NCBI GenBank assembly: GCA_022822425.1 | Contig: JAJEBS010000190.1 | Span: 16,386-80,385, forward strand | Reading direction: 5' to 3' | Length of the DNA stretch: 64,000 bases | Source: Gemmatimonadota bacterium | GTDB taxonomy: Bacteria; Gemmatimonadota; Gemmatimonadetes; Longimicrobiales; Gaopeijiaceae | In this document: one piece after another, positions 27,491 to 37,588 of the stretch | Position numbering within the stretch: position 1 is the first letter of the stretch | Layout: each line of letters begins with the position of its first letter | The notes under the pieces: model-generated | Seen by the model: the letters and a program-made list of their open reading frames with translations, nothing else | What the model was told of the DNA's origin: nothing | Databases searched by the model: none | Position numbers and translations under genes: made by a program

Positions 27491-28612
27491 CTACATCAGC
27501 CGGAAGATGCTGGCGAGCGCGTTGAGAAAGCGCAACGCCTCCGAAGCGGTGTGCAGGAAGGAGGTGCGCTCGCGCCCCGAAGCGTGGGCGAAGAGGCCGG
27601 TGACCGTGGAGGCGACGTCCGCGTCCGGCGGGAAGGCGCGTCCCAGCTTGATGGTCTGGGTGTAGGGAAAGAGCTGGTCGGCGGTGCCGTGCACCAGCCG
27701 CACGGGAACGTTGACGCGCGCCAGGTACGGCACGGGGTTCAATTCCGGGATGCCCGCCATCACTCCGCCCAGCCCCTCTGCAAGGCGCGCACCTCCGACC
27801 GGGTCGGGCAGGGTGCCGGCGGGCGGGGCAAGCGTCTCGAAGAGGGACTGCTCGCGGGATGCGAGGCCGGCGGCCAGGCGGCGCCTTACGGGCTCGATCC
27901 CGGGGTCGGTGGCGAGCACGTTGTTGTCGCCGGTGTAGGCGGCCAATGCCCGCAACGCCTCCGCAACCCTGCCTGCGCCCTCGTACCCCGGGATGCGCGT
28001 AAGGTAGTTCGCGCCCACCACCCAGCGCGCGTAGGGGTCGGGGGCAAGGGACTCCTCCCGGCCATCGAGTTCGTGCGCCCCGGTGAACTGGAAGCGGGAG
28101 GACTCCTCCACGGAACAGTAGCCCCCGAACGCGACCACGCAGGCGATGCGCCCGGCGAGCGCCGGGTCGGTTGGGGCGATGATGGCCTGGGGGGCGCCGA
28201 AGGAGAAGCCCACCAGCCCCACCTGACGGGAGGCGAGCGCGCGCTGCCCCTCCAGCGCGCGCAGTGCGGCCGAGATGGTGGTGGTGGTGGCCGCCGTGGA
28301 GAGCCGGACGTCCCGCCACTCCGGAATTTCCGGCACCAACGCCGCCTGACCGGTGGACGCCACTGCGCGCGCGAAGCGCACCAGGTAGGGGTGGTCCCGC
28401 CCGGAGCGGGTGATTCCGTGGAGGACCACCCAGACGGGAATCGGCCGGTACCGTTCCGCGCGGGCGCGGCGGGCCGCCGTGCGCGGCAGGAACAGCGAAG
28501 CCGGGAGCCGGCGTCCATCCCGCTCGATGTGAATCTCACGCTCCACCACGGGAGCCCAGCCCGTCATGAAGCTGCGTGAGAAGCCGAGCGCCGGCCCGTA
28601 TCCGGAGGTCAT
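27491..28612 (-). CDS. alpha/beta hydrolase
   Basis: VWVVLHGITRSGRDHPYLVRFARA, VGLVGFSFGAPQAI nucleophile elbow, VPVRLVHGTADQLFPYTQTIKL acid loop. Confidence 0.85.
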   Translation of the reverse strand: MTSGYGPALGFSRSFMTGWAPVVEREIHIERDGRRLPASLFLPRTAARRARAERYRPIPVWVVLHGITRSGRDHPYLVRFARAVASTGQAALVPEIPEWRDVRLSTAATTTTISAALRALEGQRALASRQVGLVGFSFGAPQAIIAPTDPALAGRIACVVAFGGYCSVEESSRFQFTGAHELDGREESLAPDPYARWVVGANYLTRIPGYEGAGRVAEALRALAAYTGDNNVLATDPGIEPVRRRLAAGLASREQSLFETLAPPAGTLPDPVGGARLAEGLGGVMAGIPELNPVPYLARVNVPVRLVHGTADQLFPYTQTIKLGRAFPPDADVASTVTGLFAHASGRERTSFLHTASEALRFLNALASIFRLM

Positions 28613-28818
28613 GTCTGCAAGTTAGCTTATTCTCGCGCACACCCGCATCATCCCGCGGGACGATGCTGCTACAGCGACCGGCCGGCGCGGGCCGGCAGCA
28701 ACCGAAACTCCGAGACCGGGTTCATGGCACAACGCCATCTGCTGTCCGCGCGCGTTCGCGCACCGCACGCCGTCCCGGGCGAACCGGCCCCGGCGACCTG
28801 CTCCGGCCCGGCGGATCG

Positions 28819-30123
28819 GTGATCCGGCTTCCGGTCCGGTCGGAGGGCGGCGGCCGCAGCGAGCCGGCGAAGCCCGCCGTCTGGTTCCACACCTTCGGGT
28901 GCCGGGCCAACCAGTACGATACGGAGCGCATGCGCCAGGAACTGGAGCTCGGCGGCGCCCGCGCCGTCGCCCGGCCCGGCGAGGCCGATGCGCTGGTGGT
29001 CAACACCTGCACGGTCACCAACCGGGCGGATGCCGAGGCCCGCCGTCTGGTGCGCCGGCTGAGGCGGGAGAACCCCGGTGCGCGCATCCTGGTGGCGGGC
29101 TGTTCGGCCGCCCTGCGGGAGGACGACTACCGGCGCATGCCGGAGGTGGACGGCGTGGTGCCGGGACAGGACGCGCGCGCGCTGGCGAGCCACCTCGCGA
29201 CGCTGGAGCCGGCCTTCGGTCTGCCGTCGGCCGGGGAGGGGCCCTTGCTGCGCAACGCCAGAGGCACGCGCGCGTGGCTCAAGGTGCAGGACGGGTGCGA
29301 CCGCAAGTGCTCGTTCTGCGCGACGCGGCTGGCACGCGGCGCTTCGGTCTCGCGCCTGCCCGACGAGGTGGTGAAGGAAGCCCGGGCGCTGGCGCGCGTC
29401 CACCCCGAACTCGTGATCACCGGCATCCACATCGGACACTACGGCAGAGACCTGGAGCCGCGCGCCACGCTGGCGGAGCTGTGCGCGCTCCTGCTGGAAG
29501 CCGTGCCGGCCCGCATCCGGCTGTCGTCCGTCGAGGCGACCGAGATCGACGACACCCTGCTGGCGTTGCTCGCCAATTCGGGGGGGCGCCTGGCCCCTCA
29601 TCTCCATGTTCCCCTGCAGAGCGGTTCGGACAAGGTGTTGAGGCTCATGCGGCGCTGGCACACGCGCGCGGCGTACCGCCGGCGTGTCCTCGAGATCGCC
29701 GGCAGGATGGGACCGCTGGGGCTCGGCGCCGACATCATCGTCGGCTTCCCGGGGGAGGGCGAGGAAGAGTTCGAGGAGACCCGCGCGCTGGTCGAAGAGT
29801 TGCCGTACACCTACCTGCACGTGTTCCCGTTCTCCGTCCGGCCGGGCACCGCGGCCGCCGAGCTCCCGGATCGGGTGCCGGGCGATGTCGCTGCGGCGCG
29901 CTCACGACTGCTCCGGGAGATGGCGCTGGACAAGAAGGAGCGGTACCTGCGCGGCCGGGCCGGAACCGTTGCGGACATCGTGGTGGAAGGCTCGCGGGAG
30001 CGGATTGCGGGCGTCACCGGTGACTACCTGCGCACCCGGATCGAGGGGCACGCGAGCCCCGGCGATCGCTTCCGTTCCGTCCTTGAGCTTCGCGACGGAG
30101 AGCTGGTCGCCGCGGTGACCTGA
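28819..30123 (+). CDS. mtaB: tRNA (N6-L-threonylcarbamoyladenosine(37)-C2)-methylthiotransferase (MiaB-like/MtaB)
   Basis: FHTFGCRANQYDTE, VVNTCTVTNRAD, radical-SAM GCDRKCSFCATRLARG, ADIIVGFPGEGEEEF; GTG start at 28819 in frame. Confidence 0.93.
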   Translation: MIRLPVRSEGGGRSEPAKPAVWFHTFGCRANQYDTERMRQELELGGARAVARPGEADALVVNTCTVTNRADAEARRLVRRLRRENPGARILVAGCSAALREDDYRRMPEVDGVVPGQDARALASHLATLEPAFGLPSAGEGPLLRNARGTRAWLKVQDGCDRKCSFCATRLARGASVSRLPDEVVKEARALARVHPELVITGIHIGHYGRDLEPRATLAELCALLLEAVPARIRLSSVEATEIDDTLLALLANSGGRLAPHLHVPLQSGSDKVLRLMRRWHTRAAYRRRVLEIAGRMGPLGLGADIIVGFPGEGEEEFEETRALVEELPYTYLHVFPFSVRPGTAAAELPDRVPGDVAAARSRLLREMALDKKERYLRGRAGTVADIVVEGSRERIAGVTGDYLRTRIEGHASPGDRFRSVLELRDGELVAAVT

Positions 30124-30293
30124 GCCTCGGCCGCCCTCCCCTCCGGCGAATGCCGCCGGATCTGCCCATGCTCCGCCGCGGCGCACTGAATCCGCCTCGC
30201 CGCTGCTCGAGCGGGGCAACCCTTTCGAGCCCGGGCATCATCCTCTTCATCGGGAGCGGGCTGGAGCTACCGAGGGCGCGCTGGACGCGAAGA

Positions 30294-30330
30294 CGAGGAG
30301 GGGGGATGACGAGGCGAGGAGGGGGGATGA
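30294..30330 (+). repeat. 21-bp period tandem duplication of a Shine-Dalgarno + ATG unit
   Basis: CGAGGAGGGGGGATGA occurs at 30294-30309 and 30315-30330; both ATGs (30306, 30327) are in frame with the TonB receptor. Confidence 0.8.
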
Positions 30331-32777
30331 GGTCTGGGAACGTGTTTTCGGCGGGTCCGCCGGGCATCGGGCCGGTTGGCCGGGCGCTGGTCCTGATTGC
30401 GGCAGGTCTTGGGTGGGGCGCCGGCCCGGCCGCCGCGCAGGTCGACCTGGTCGGCACGGTACGGGACTCGGTAAGCAACGAGGTGCTGCCCAACGTTCTG
30501 GTGTCCGTGGACGACCACGAGTTCCGGGCATTCACCAACGAGTTCGGGCGATTCGTGCTGGTCGGCCTGCCCGCGGAGACGAACCGGGTCCTGCGGGTGG
30601 AGCACCTCGGCTACGAGACCCGGGAGATCACGTTGGCCGCCGCCGCCCGCGAACTCTCGGTCCTGCTCGTGCCGCGCGCCATCGAGATCGACGGCGTGAC
30701 CGTGACCGCCACCACCGCGACCGATATCGTCGCGCAGGGGGAGGCGGCCGGACAGATCACGCTCTCGCCCCAGCGGCTGGGGACGCTGCCCTCGCTGGGA
30801 GAAACCGACGTCTTCCGAACGCTTCAGCTTCTTCCGGGCGTCAGCGGCACCAACGACGCCACCTCCGGTCTCTTCGTGCGCGGAGGCACGCCGGACGAGA
30901 ACCTCGTGCTGCTGGACGGGATGACGGTCTACCACGTGGACCACTTCTTCGGGGTGTTCAGCGCATTCAACCCGGATGCCGTGCAGGATGTCCGCCTCTT
31001 CAAGGGCGGCTTCCCCGCGCAATACGGCGGGCGCACCTCCAGCGTCGTCGAGATGGTCGGCAAGTCGGGCAACCCGGAAGAGTTCCGGATGTCGGGCGGG
31101 CTGAACCTGCTGAGCGCGCGGGCGGTAACCGAGGTTCCACTGGGCGGAAAGGGGTCGTGGCTGGTCTCCGCGCGCCGGTCGTACACCGATCTCATGCGCA
31201 CCGGCCTGTACAACGACATCTTCGGCACCCTGGAGGGAGCCGACGACGCGGATGCCGGAGTGCAGGGGCCGGGCGGACGGTTCGGGGGAGGCGGTTTCGG
31301 CCGCTTCGGCAACTTCCAGCAGCAGACCTTCGAGCCCGACTTCTACTTCTACGACCTGAACTCGAAGCTCACCTTCCTGCCCACCTCCGAGGATGTCCTC
31401 ACGCTCTCCGTCTACGGCGGGGAGGACCGGCTGGACGAGTCGACCCTGGGGCAGGAGATCGCGACCCCCGCGGGTGACACCCGGCTGACCCCGGACAGGG
31501 CGGACCTCTCCAACTGGGGCAACCGCGGCGTGAGCGGACGGTGGGCCCGGCAATGGGGCAGCCGGCTGGCGACGGACGCGCTCTTCGCATACTCGCAGTA
31601 TTTCTCCGAGGCGACCCTAGACGTGGCCTCGTCGCAGTTCGCACGCGGGTTCGACGAAGACAACCGCGTGAAAGACCTGACGGCCCGCCTGGACAACACC
31701 TGGCGGCCCTTCCCGTCCTCCGAGATCGGGTTCGGGGCTCAGTTTACCCGCAGCGACGTGTCCTACGCCCTGACCCGGCTGCGGGGCGACTCGGCCCAGA
31801 CCCTGAACCTGGACGGCGAGAGCAACCTGACCGCCGGATACCTCCAGCATTCCTGGACTCCCTCCGCGAGAGTGGACCTGACGGCGGGGCTCCGGGTGAC
31901 CGACTACGACGGGACCGGGCAGACGTACTGGGAGCCGCGCGCGTCGGCCCGCTACTCCCTCACCGATCGACTCTCCCTGAGCGGAGCCTGGGGCCGGTAC
32001 AACCAGTTCGTGAAGCGGGTCGAGAACGAGGACATCCTGGAGGGGAGCCGCGACTTCTGGATCCTCGCCGGCGACGACATCGCGCCGTCGTCCGCCGAGC
32101 ACTGGATAGCGGGCATCGGCTACGAGACCGACGACTACCTGTTCGACATCGAGGCCTACGTCCGTGACCTTGGGGGCGTCGCGCAATTCTCAACCCGATC
32201 ACGCCGGGCACCCGGTCAGCGGCTGGCGGAACTCTTCTTCGAGGGCACCGGGACGGCCCGCGGCATCGAGGTGCTGGCGCAGAAGAAGCGCGGCGACCTG
32301 ACGGGCTGGATCGGCTATACGCTCGCGAACGTCGAACACGAGCTCGAGGGGTTCAACGACGGGCTCGCATTCCCGGCGAGCCATGACCAGCGCCACGAGG
32401 TCAAGGCCGTCGGCAGCTACCAGCTGGGCCGCTGGACGCTGACCGGCGGATGGGTCTACGGGTCCGGCAGGCCGTACACGGTGCCCGAAGCCCAGTACCC
32501 GATCACGCTGCTGGACGGGCGCACGCTCAGCTACATCCACGTCGGCGCGAAGAACGGGGAGCGCCTGCCCGCCTATCACCGCCTGGATCTGGCGGCGAGC
32601 CGCCGCTTCGAAGTGGGGGAGTTCTACTACGAGCTGAACCTCTCGCTCTTCAACGTCTACGGCCGCAACAACGTGTGGTATCGCCAGTTCGACCTGACGG
32701 ACCTGCCCATGCTGGTCACGGACGTCACGACGCTCGGATTCACGCCCAGCATCGGGCTTCGCGCGGGCCTGCGGTAG
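30306..32777 (+). CDS. TonB-dependent receptor with N-terminal carboxypeptidase-regulatory-like domain
   Basis: Signal peptide, LVGTVRDSVSNEVLPNVLVSVDDHEFRAFTNEFGRFVLVGLP; plug LLPGVSGTNDATSGLFVRGGTPDENLVLLDGMTVYHVDHFFGVFSAFNPD; barrel ends ...GLRAGLR. Confidence 0.93.
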   Translation: MTRRGGGMRSGNVFSAGPPGIGPVGRALVLIAAGLGWGAGPAAAQVDLVGTVRDSVSNEVLPNVLVSVDDHEFRAFTNEFGRFVLVGLPAETNRVLRVEHLGYETREITLAAAARELSVLLVPRAIEIDGVTVTATTATDIVAQGEAAGQITLSPQRLGTLPSLGETDVFRTLQLLPGVSGTNDATSGLFVRGGTPDENLVLLDGMTVYHVDHFFGVFSAFNPDAVQDVRLFKGGFPAQYGGRTSSVVEMVGKSGNPEEFRMSGGLNLLSARAVTEVPLGGKGSWLVSARRSYTDLMRTGLYNDIFGTLEGADDADAGVQGPGGRFGGGGFGRFGNFQQQTFEPDFYFYDLNSKLTFLPTSEDVLTLSVYGGEDRLDESTLGQEIATPAGDTRLTPDRADLSNWGNRGVSGRWARQWGSRLATDALFAYSQYFSEATLDVASSQFARGFDEDNRVKDLTARLDNTWRPFPSSEIGFGAQFTRSDVSYALTRLRGDSAQTLNLDGESNLTAGYLQHSWTPSARVDLTAGLRVTDYDGTGQTYWEPRASARYSLTDRLSLSGAWGRYNQFVKRVENEDILEGSRDFWILAGDDIAPSSAEHWIAGIGYETDDYLFDIEAYVRDLGGVAQFSTRSRRAPGQRLAELFFEGTGTARGIEVLAQKKRGDLTGWIGYTLANVEHELEGFNDGLAFPASHDQRHEVKAVGSYQLGRWTLTGGWVYGSGRPYTVPEAQYPITLLDGRTLSYIHVGAKNGERLPAYHRLDLAASRRFEVGEFYYELNLSLFNVYGRNNVWYRQFDLTDLPMLVTDVTTLGFTPSIGLRAGLR

Positions 32778-32791
32778 AGGAGAGAACCACC

Positions 32792-33619
32792 ATGAAGCAT
32801 AGAATCGCATCACTGTTCAGCGCCGTTCTGGCCGTAGCCGCGGCCGGCGCCTGCGACGACGATCTCGCCTTCGCGCCGGAGACGCCCGACACCTTCGTCG
32901 TGCAGGCCTTCCTCTTCGCCGGGGAGCCGGTCACCGAGGTGACGATGACGGCGGTGCTCGCCATCGACGCCGATTCCACGGCCGTGGCCGCCCCGATCGC
33001 GGACGCGCGCATCGCGATCATCCGCGACGGCGCACGGTTCGAGCTGGTTCCCACGGAGGGCGAGCCGGGCCGGTATCACTATCCCGGCGACGACCTGCTG
33101 GTCGAGGTGGGGGATGTCTTCGCCCTGGAGGCTTCCCACGGCGACCGCACCGCGACCGCGGAGACGGTGGTTCCGGTTCCGCCGCAGGGACTGTCGCTGT
33201 CCGCGACCGTCCTGGCGCCTCCGGAATTCGGCTCCCGGGGCGGCGGCTTCCAGCCGGGCGCAGGGGAGGGCCTGATGGCGCGCTGGGAAAACTCCGCCAG
33301 CGCACTCCACTACGTGGTGGTCGACAACATCGAGGCGGAACCGACGCCCTTCGCCGAGAGCCCGTTCGGTGCAGGGTTCGCCCGGCGTCTGGTCCAGCGC
33401 CCGACCGCGAGCGACAGCGCGCTCGTAAGCGTTCGTTCGCTCTCGTACCTCGGTCGCCATCGGGTGAAGCTCTACCGGGTCAACGAGGAGTACGCCGACC
33501 TCTACGAAGGCCTCAGCCAGGATTCCCGGGATCTGAACGAACCCCCGTCGAATGTGCGGGGGGCGTTGGGCGTGTTCTCGGCGTTCAGCGCCGACAGCGC
33601 GTTCTTCGAGGTGCGGTGA
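32792..33619 (+). CDS. DUF4249-like lipoprotein
   Basis: MKHRIASLFSAVLAVAAAGACDDDLAFAPETPDTFVVQAFLFAGEPVTEVTMTAVLAID; lipobox; directly downstream of a TonB receptor. Confidence 0.75.
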   Translation: MKHRIASLFSAVLAVAAAGACDDDLAFAPETPDTFVVQAFLFAGEPVTEVTMTAVLAIDADSTAVAAPIADARIAIIRDGARFELVPTEGEPGRYHYPGDDLLVEVGDVFALEASHGDRTATAETVVPVPPQGLSLSATVLAPPEFGSRGGGFQPGAGEGLMARWENSASALHYVVVDNIEAEPTPFAESPFGAGFARRLVQRPTASDSALVSVRSLSYLGRHRVKLYRVNEEYADLYEGLSQDSRDLNEPPSNVRGALGVFSAFSADSAFFEVR

Positions 33620-33735
33620 CGGCGTCCTGAACAGGTCCTGGACCGGGCCGGGGGCAGTCTCGCGGTGCCCGTCGCCGAAATGTGGGCCGCGGGGCCAACC
33701 TTGTCCCGCGCCGTCGGACGCGTCCATCATTAGGA

Positions 33736-35328
33736 ATGAGGGGACGGTCTGCACATCGAGGGTTGCGAAGGCGCGCGCGCGACGGCGCGACGGTTCACGA
33801 TCGTCGGTCCGCCCGTCATCCGATTCGATCCGGCATCCTGCTGGTGCTCCTGACGCCTCCCGCGTTCACACCCGCGGGGCTGGCGGGCCAGGCGGAGGCC
33901 GCGATCGTCCGCCAGGTACCGCGCTGGTCCGTGGAGGGCAGCCTGGGCTCGCGTCTGGTGGGGACCCTGTACGACGAGTTCGTTACCCGGAAGACCCTCG
34001 CCGACCTCCCGAGTCAGACGCGGTGGAAGGAAACCGCCGGCCCGGGCCCGGAGGCTCGAGTGGTGCTGCGGCACAATCCCGTCGGGGGCGCGGGCCTCTA
34101 CCTGACGCTGCTCGCCGGCCAGTCGGGAACCGTCGCGCGCTATTCCGGTGCGCTGTCACCGCCCGAGGACATTTCGCGCAGCACGGTCTACTACGGCGTC
34201 GGCTTCGGCCTCGGCATGAAGCTGTCGGAGTGGGAGCGGGGGCGGGGCGTGCTGGCGTACAGCCTGGGAACCGTCGCGCTCACTCAGACCATCGATCTGT
34301 CGCCGGGACATCGGGACGCGTTCGCGCAGATGGATGCGCAACATCCCGGGGACATCCAGTGGACCTCGCGCACTTCCACGTCGTGGGGACTGGATATGGG
34401 GGCATCGCTGCGCGTCCCCATCGGGGAGAATTCGGCGCTCCGTTTCTCGTTCCGGGACCTGGTGATCCCGGTCAACACGGCCCAGCTCGCGGCCCAGGAG
34501 CGGGACGACGTCAGATCGGTCTCCAGCGAACGGGTCGCCTTCAGCCTGGCGCCGTTCACCGCGCACCAGATGAGTCTGAGCGCCGGCTTCGAGTACGTTT
34601 TTTCCTGGGCCGCCCCGCGGCGGGATGTCGTGCCCGTGCTGCCGGAACGGGTCGAGGTCGCGGTAGCCGACCCGGCGGTCGAGGCCGCGCTGGAACTCGC
34701 TGCCGCAGGGGACACGGCGCGGGCCGTTGCCTCCCTCGAACAGCGTGTCGCGCTGGTGCCGCGGGACGGTCTCGCGTGGCGCGCACTGGCGCTGCTGCGG
34801 GCTCCGCGCGCCGAGTTCGATCCCACGGTGCGCGACCGGACGCTGGCCCATCTCGAACGTGCCCTCAACATGAATCCAGGGGACACGGAGCTGTTGCGGG
34901 CGTACGGCCGCATTCGCGGCATGGTGCAGCGGGAGGGACGGGTTCCGGAAGCCGTCGAGGTGCGCAGGCTCGAACTCTCCCGACTCGCCCTCCAGAGCGG
35001 AAGCGACGGAGGCCTGCGGCTGTCCGGGGCCGCGCGCGGGCTCGGGGCCGACCCTCAGGGGACCTACCGCTACGCGATCACGGTAGAGGTGTTCGATGCC
35101 GGTGGCCGCATGCTGCGCGTCCGGCCCGGGCTGGACGAGGCCCGGGTGGATCCGGATGGACGGCTGGTTCTCGAGGGAGATGGGGATCGGCTCCCCGTCC
35201 CGCTCGCCCTGGACCTCTTCCTCGTTCAGCCGGAACCCGGTATCTATTCGCTCCGTCTGAGACTGACTGATCTGGAGTCGGGGGCCACCGTTGAGACCAG
35301 CGAAGGCTTCGAGGTGCCCGGGAGCTGA
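33736..35328 (+). CDS. hypothetical outer-membrane/TPR-containing protein
   Basis: N-terminal hydrophobic segment, beta-strand-rich middle (STVYYGVGFGLGMKLSEWERGRGVLAYSLG), TPR-like segment (ALELAAAGDTARAVASLEQRVALVPRDGLAWRALALL). Confidence 0.7.
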   Translation: MRGRSAHRGLRRRARDGATVHDRRSARHPIRSGILLVLLTPPAFTPAGLAGQAEAAIVRQVPRWSVEGSLGSRLVGTLYDEFVTRKTLADLPSQTRWKETAGPGPEARVVLRHNPVGGAGLYLTLLAGQSGTVARYSGALSPPEDISRSTVYYGVGFGLGMKLSEWERGRGVLAYSLGTVALTQTIDLSPGHRDAFAQMDAQHPGDIQWTSRTSTSWGLDMGASLRVPIGENSALRFSFRDLVIPVNTAQLAAQERDDVRSVSSERVAFSLAPFTAHQMSLSAGFEYVFSWAAPRRDVVPVLPERVEVAVADPAVEAALELAAAGDTARAVASLEQRVALVPRDGLAWRALALLRAPRAEFDPTVRDRTLAHLERALNMNPGDTELLRAYGRIRGMVQREGRVPEAVEVRRLELSRLALQSGSDGGLRLSGAARGLGADPQGTYRYAITVEVFDAGGRMLRVRPGLDEARVDPDGRLVLEGDGDRLPVPLALDLFLVQPEPGIYSLRLRLTDLESGATVETSEGFEVPGS

Positions 35329-35351
35329 CCGCGGATTCCCGGTCCCGTGAT

Positions 35352-37583
35352 ATGAACGAGCACCGTCCGCCCTACCTCGCCGCCGTCATCGCCAGCGCCG
35401 CGATCTTCCTCCTGTACGTCGTCACGCTGGCGCCCACCACGTCGTTCTGGGACACGAGCGAGTATATCGCGACCGGGTACATCCTCGGGATCCCGCATCC
35501 GCCCGGAAACCCGCTCTTCGTGGTCCTGGCGAGGGTGTGGATCGTTCTGCTGTCCCCACTGGGGCTTCCGGTGGCGGTGCGCGTGAACCTGCTGGCCGCC
35601 TTCACTTCCGCGGCGGCGAGCGGGTTCTTCTTTCTGGTGGCCCACCGCATCGCGTGGGGGTTGCTGGGCGACCACCGGCGGGCGCTGGTGGGGGCGGCGG
35701 CAAGCGCGCTGCTGGGCGCCACGGCGTTTACCGTGTGGAACCAGTCCGTGGTCAACGAGAAGGTCTACACGGTCAGCGTGCTGGTAATCGCCGCCGTGAC
35801 CTGGCTGGCGGTGCGCTGGCGGGACCGGCGCGGCGAACCCGGGAGTGGGCGCCTCCTGCTGGTGGCGGGCTACCTGATGATCCTGGGCTGGTCCAACCAC
35901 ACCATGTCGCTCCTGCCCGCGCCGGCCCTGGGCCTGATGCTGCTCATGACGGCCCCGAGGGTGCTTCTGCGCCGCGACCTGTGGATCCGCGCGCTCCCCC
36001 TCGTCGTGGTCGGCCTGTCCTTCAACGTGTTTCTGCCCATTCGCGCAGCCCAGCGGCCAGTGATCAACGAAGGCGACCCGCTTTGCGAGTCCGCCGGCGA
36101 AGTGGCGGCCGCGGTGTTGACGGCCGGAAACGCAGGTTGCCCCAGGCTCGCCTCGGTTCTCCAGCGGGACCAGTACGCGCCGCCTCCACTCAGCCAGCGC
36201 CAGGCGCCCCTGGCCTCGCAGTTCCAGAACTATTTCCAGTACTTCGACTGGCAGTGGGCGCGCGGGCTTGATCCCTCTCCCGTACCGAGCGGAACGAGGG
36301 CTCCGGTCACCGGCGTCTTCCTGGCTCTGGGTCTTTTCGGCCTCCTCGTCATCCGGCGCGCCGACAGGGGGCTGTTCGCCTACATGGCGACGTTGACGGT
36401 GACCGTGACGGTCGCGCTCGTGATCTACCTGAACTTCAAGTACGGCTATTCGCTGGCGCCCGAGATCGCCGATCCGGACCTGCACGAGGTACGCGAACGG
36501 GACTACTTCTACATCGTCGGCTTCATCGTCTGGGGCGTGCTGGCGGGGACCGGGCTCACCGCGGTCTGGCACATGGCCGCGCGGCAGCTCAGGTGGCGAG
36601 ACCCGGGCACGGGGAGCCGGATGCCGGTGATGGTCACCAGGCCGGCGCTGGGGCTGGTGACCTTCCTGGTGGTGCTGACTGCGCTGACGCCCCTGGCCGT
36701 CAACTGGCGCTGGGCGAGCCGCGCCGGGGACTACGCGGCCCGCGACTGGGCGTACGATCTGCTCCAGAGCGTCGAACCCTACGGCGTCCTTTTCACCAAC
36801 GGGGACAACGATACCTTCCCGCTCTGGTATCTCCAGGAAGTGGAGGGCATCCGCAGGGATGTCACCGTCATCGTGGGGCAGTACCTGTTCACGCAGTGGT
36901 ATCCGCGGCAGCTGCAGGAACTCACCCGGCCGGATCGGCAACGGCCCTTCGAGCCCGACGAGCGGGTAGCCGGCCTGTATCCCGCGCGTGAGATGCCCAC
37001 TCGCCCGGTGATCTCGCTCGCCCCCGAAGACATCGACCAGATCCAGGGAGCCGCCACTGCGCAGGACGCGAATGTCCGCCTGGGACCCGTCGTGGTGCAG
37101 TACCCGCGCGGCACCTATCTCGACCGGGGGGACCAGGTGGCGCTGGCGATCATTCGCGACAGCATCTCCGAGCGCCCCATCTACTTCGCGTGGACCGGGG
37201 GGATCATCCGCTCGCTGGGCCTGCACGACTTCGGGGTCCGCCAGGGGCTCGCGACCCGGCTCGTTCTGCGGGACGTCGAGACGGACGGGCGTTTCGTCAG
37301 GACGGACGCTGCCCTGGGCGGGGAATGGGTCGATCTCGAGCGCACGCGCAGGCTCTCCAGCGAGGTGATGATGGCCCGCAGCCTCCGTTATCGGGATATC
37401 TGGTCCGACCGCACCACTCTGAACATTCCCTACTACTACTTTCACTTCAGCCGCGTGCTGTTCGACCGGGGTTCGGTGGCCGGGCTGCCCGCGGACGAGC
37501 TGGCCCGGTACCGCGCCGACATGGAGGCGTTCGGCGTCACCATGCAGGGCGGATACCGGGTGATTCCCGAATCGGAGCCGTGA
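35352..37583 (+). CDS. DUF2723 family membrane protein (GT-C-like)
   Basis: MNEHRPPYLAAVIASAAIFLLYVVTLAPTTSFWDTSEYIATGYILGIPHPPGNPLFVVLARVW, characteristic DUF2723 N-terminus; multi-TM. Confidence 0.92.
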   Translation: MNEHRPPYLAAVIASAAIFLLYVVTLAPTTSFWDTSEYIATGYILGIPHPPGNPLFVVLARVWIVLLSPLGLPVAVRVNLLAAFTSAAASGFFFLVAHRIAWGLLGDHRRALVGAAASALLGATAFTVWNQSVVNEKVYTVSVLVIAAVTWLAVRWRDRRGEPGSGRLLLVAGYLMILGWSNHTMSLLPAPALGLMLLMTAPRVLLRRDLWIRALPLVVVGLSFNVFLPIRAAQRPVINEGDPLCESAGEVAAAVLTAGNAGCPRLASVLQRDQYAPPPLSQRQAPLASQFQNYFQYFDWQWARGLDPSPVPSGTRAPVTGVFLALGLFGLLVIRRADRGLFAYMATLTVTVTVALVIYLNFKYGYSLAPEIADPDLHEVRERDYFYIVGFIVWGVLAGTGLTAVWHMAARQLRWRDPGTGSRMPVMVTRPALGLVTFLVVLTALTPLAVNWRWASRAGDYAARDWAYDLLQSVEPYGVLFTNGDNDTFPLWYLQEVEGIRRDVTVIVGQYLFTQWYPRQLQELTRPDRQRPFEPDERVAGLYPAREMPTRPVISLAPEDIDQIQGAATAQDANVRLGPVVVQYPRGTYLDRGDQVALAIIRDSISERPIYFAWTGGIIRSLGLHDFGVRQGLATRLVLRDVETDGRFVRTDAALGGEWVDLERTRRLSSEVMMARSLRYRDIWSDRTTLNIPYYYFHFSRVLFDRGSVAGLPADELARYRADMEAFGVTMQGGYRVIPESEP

Positions 37584-37588
37584 GCCGG

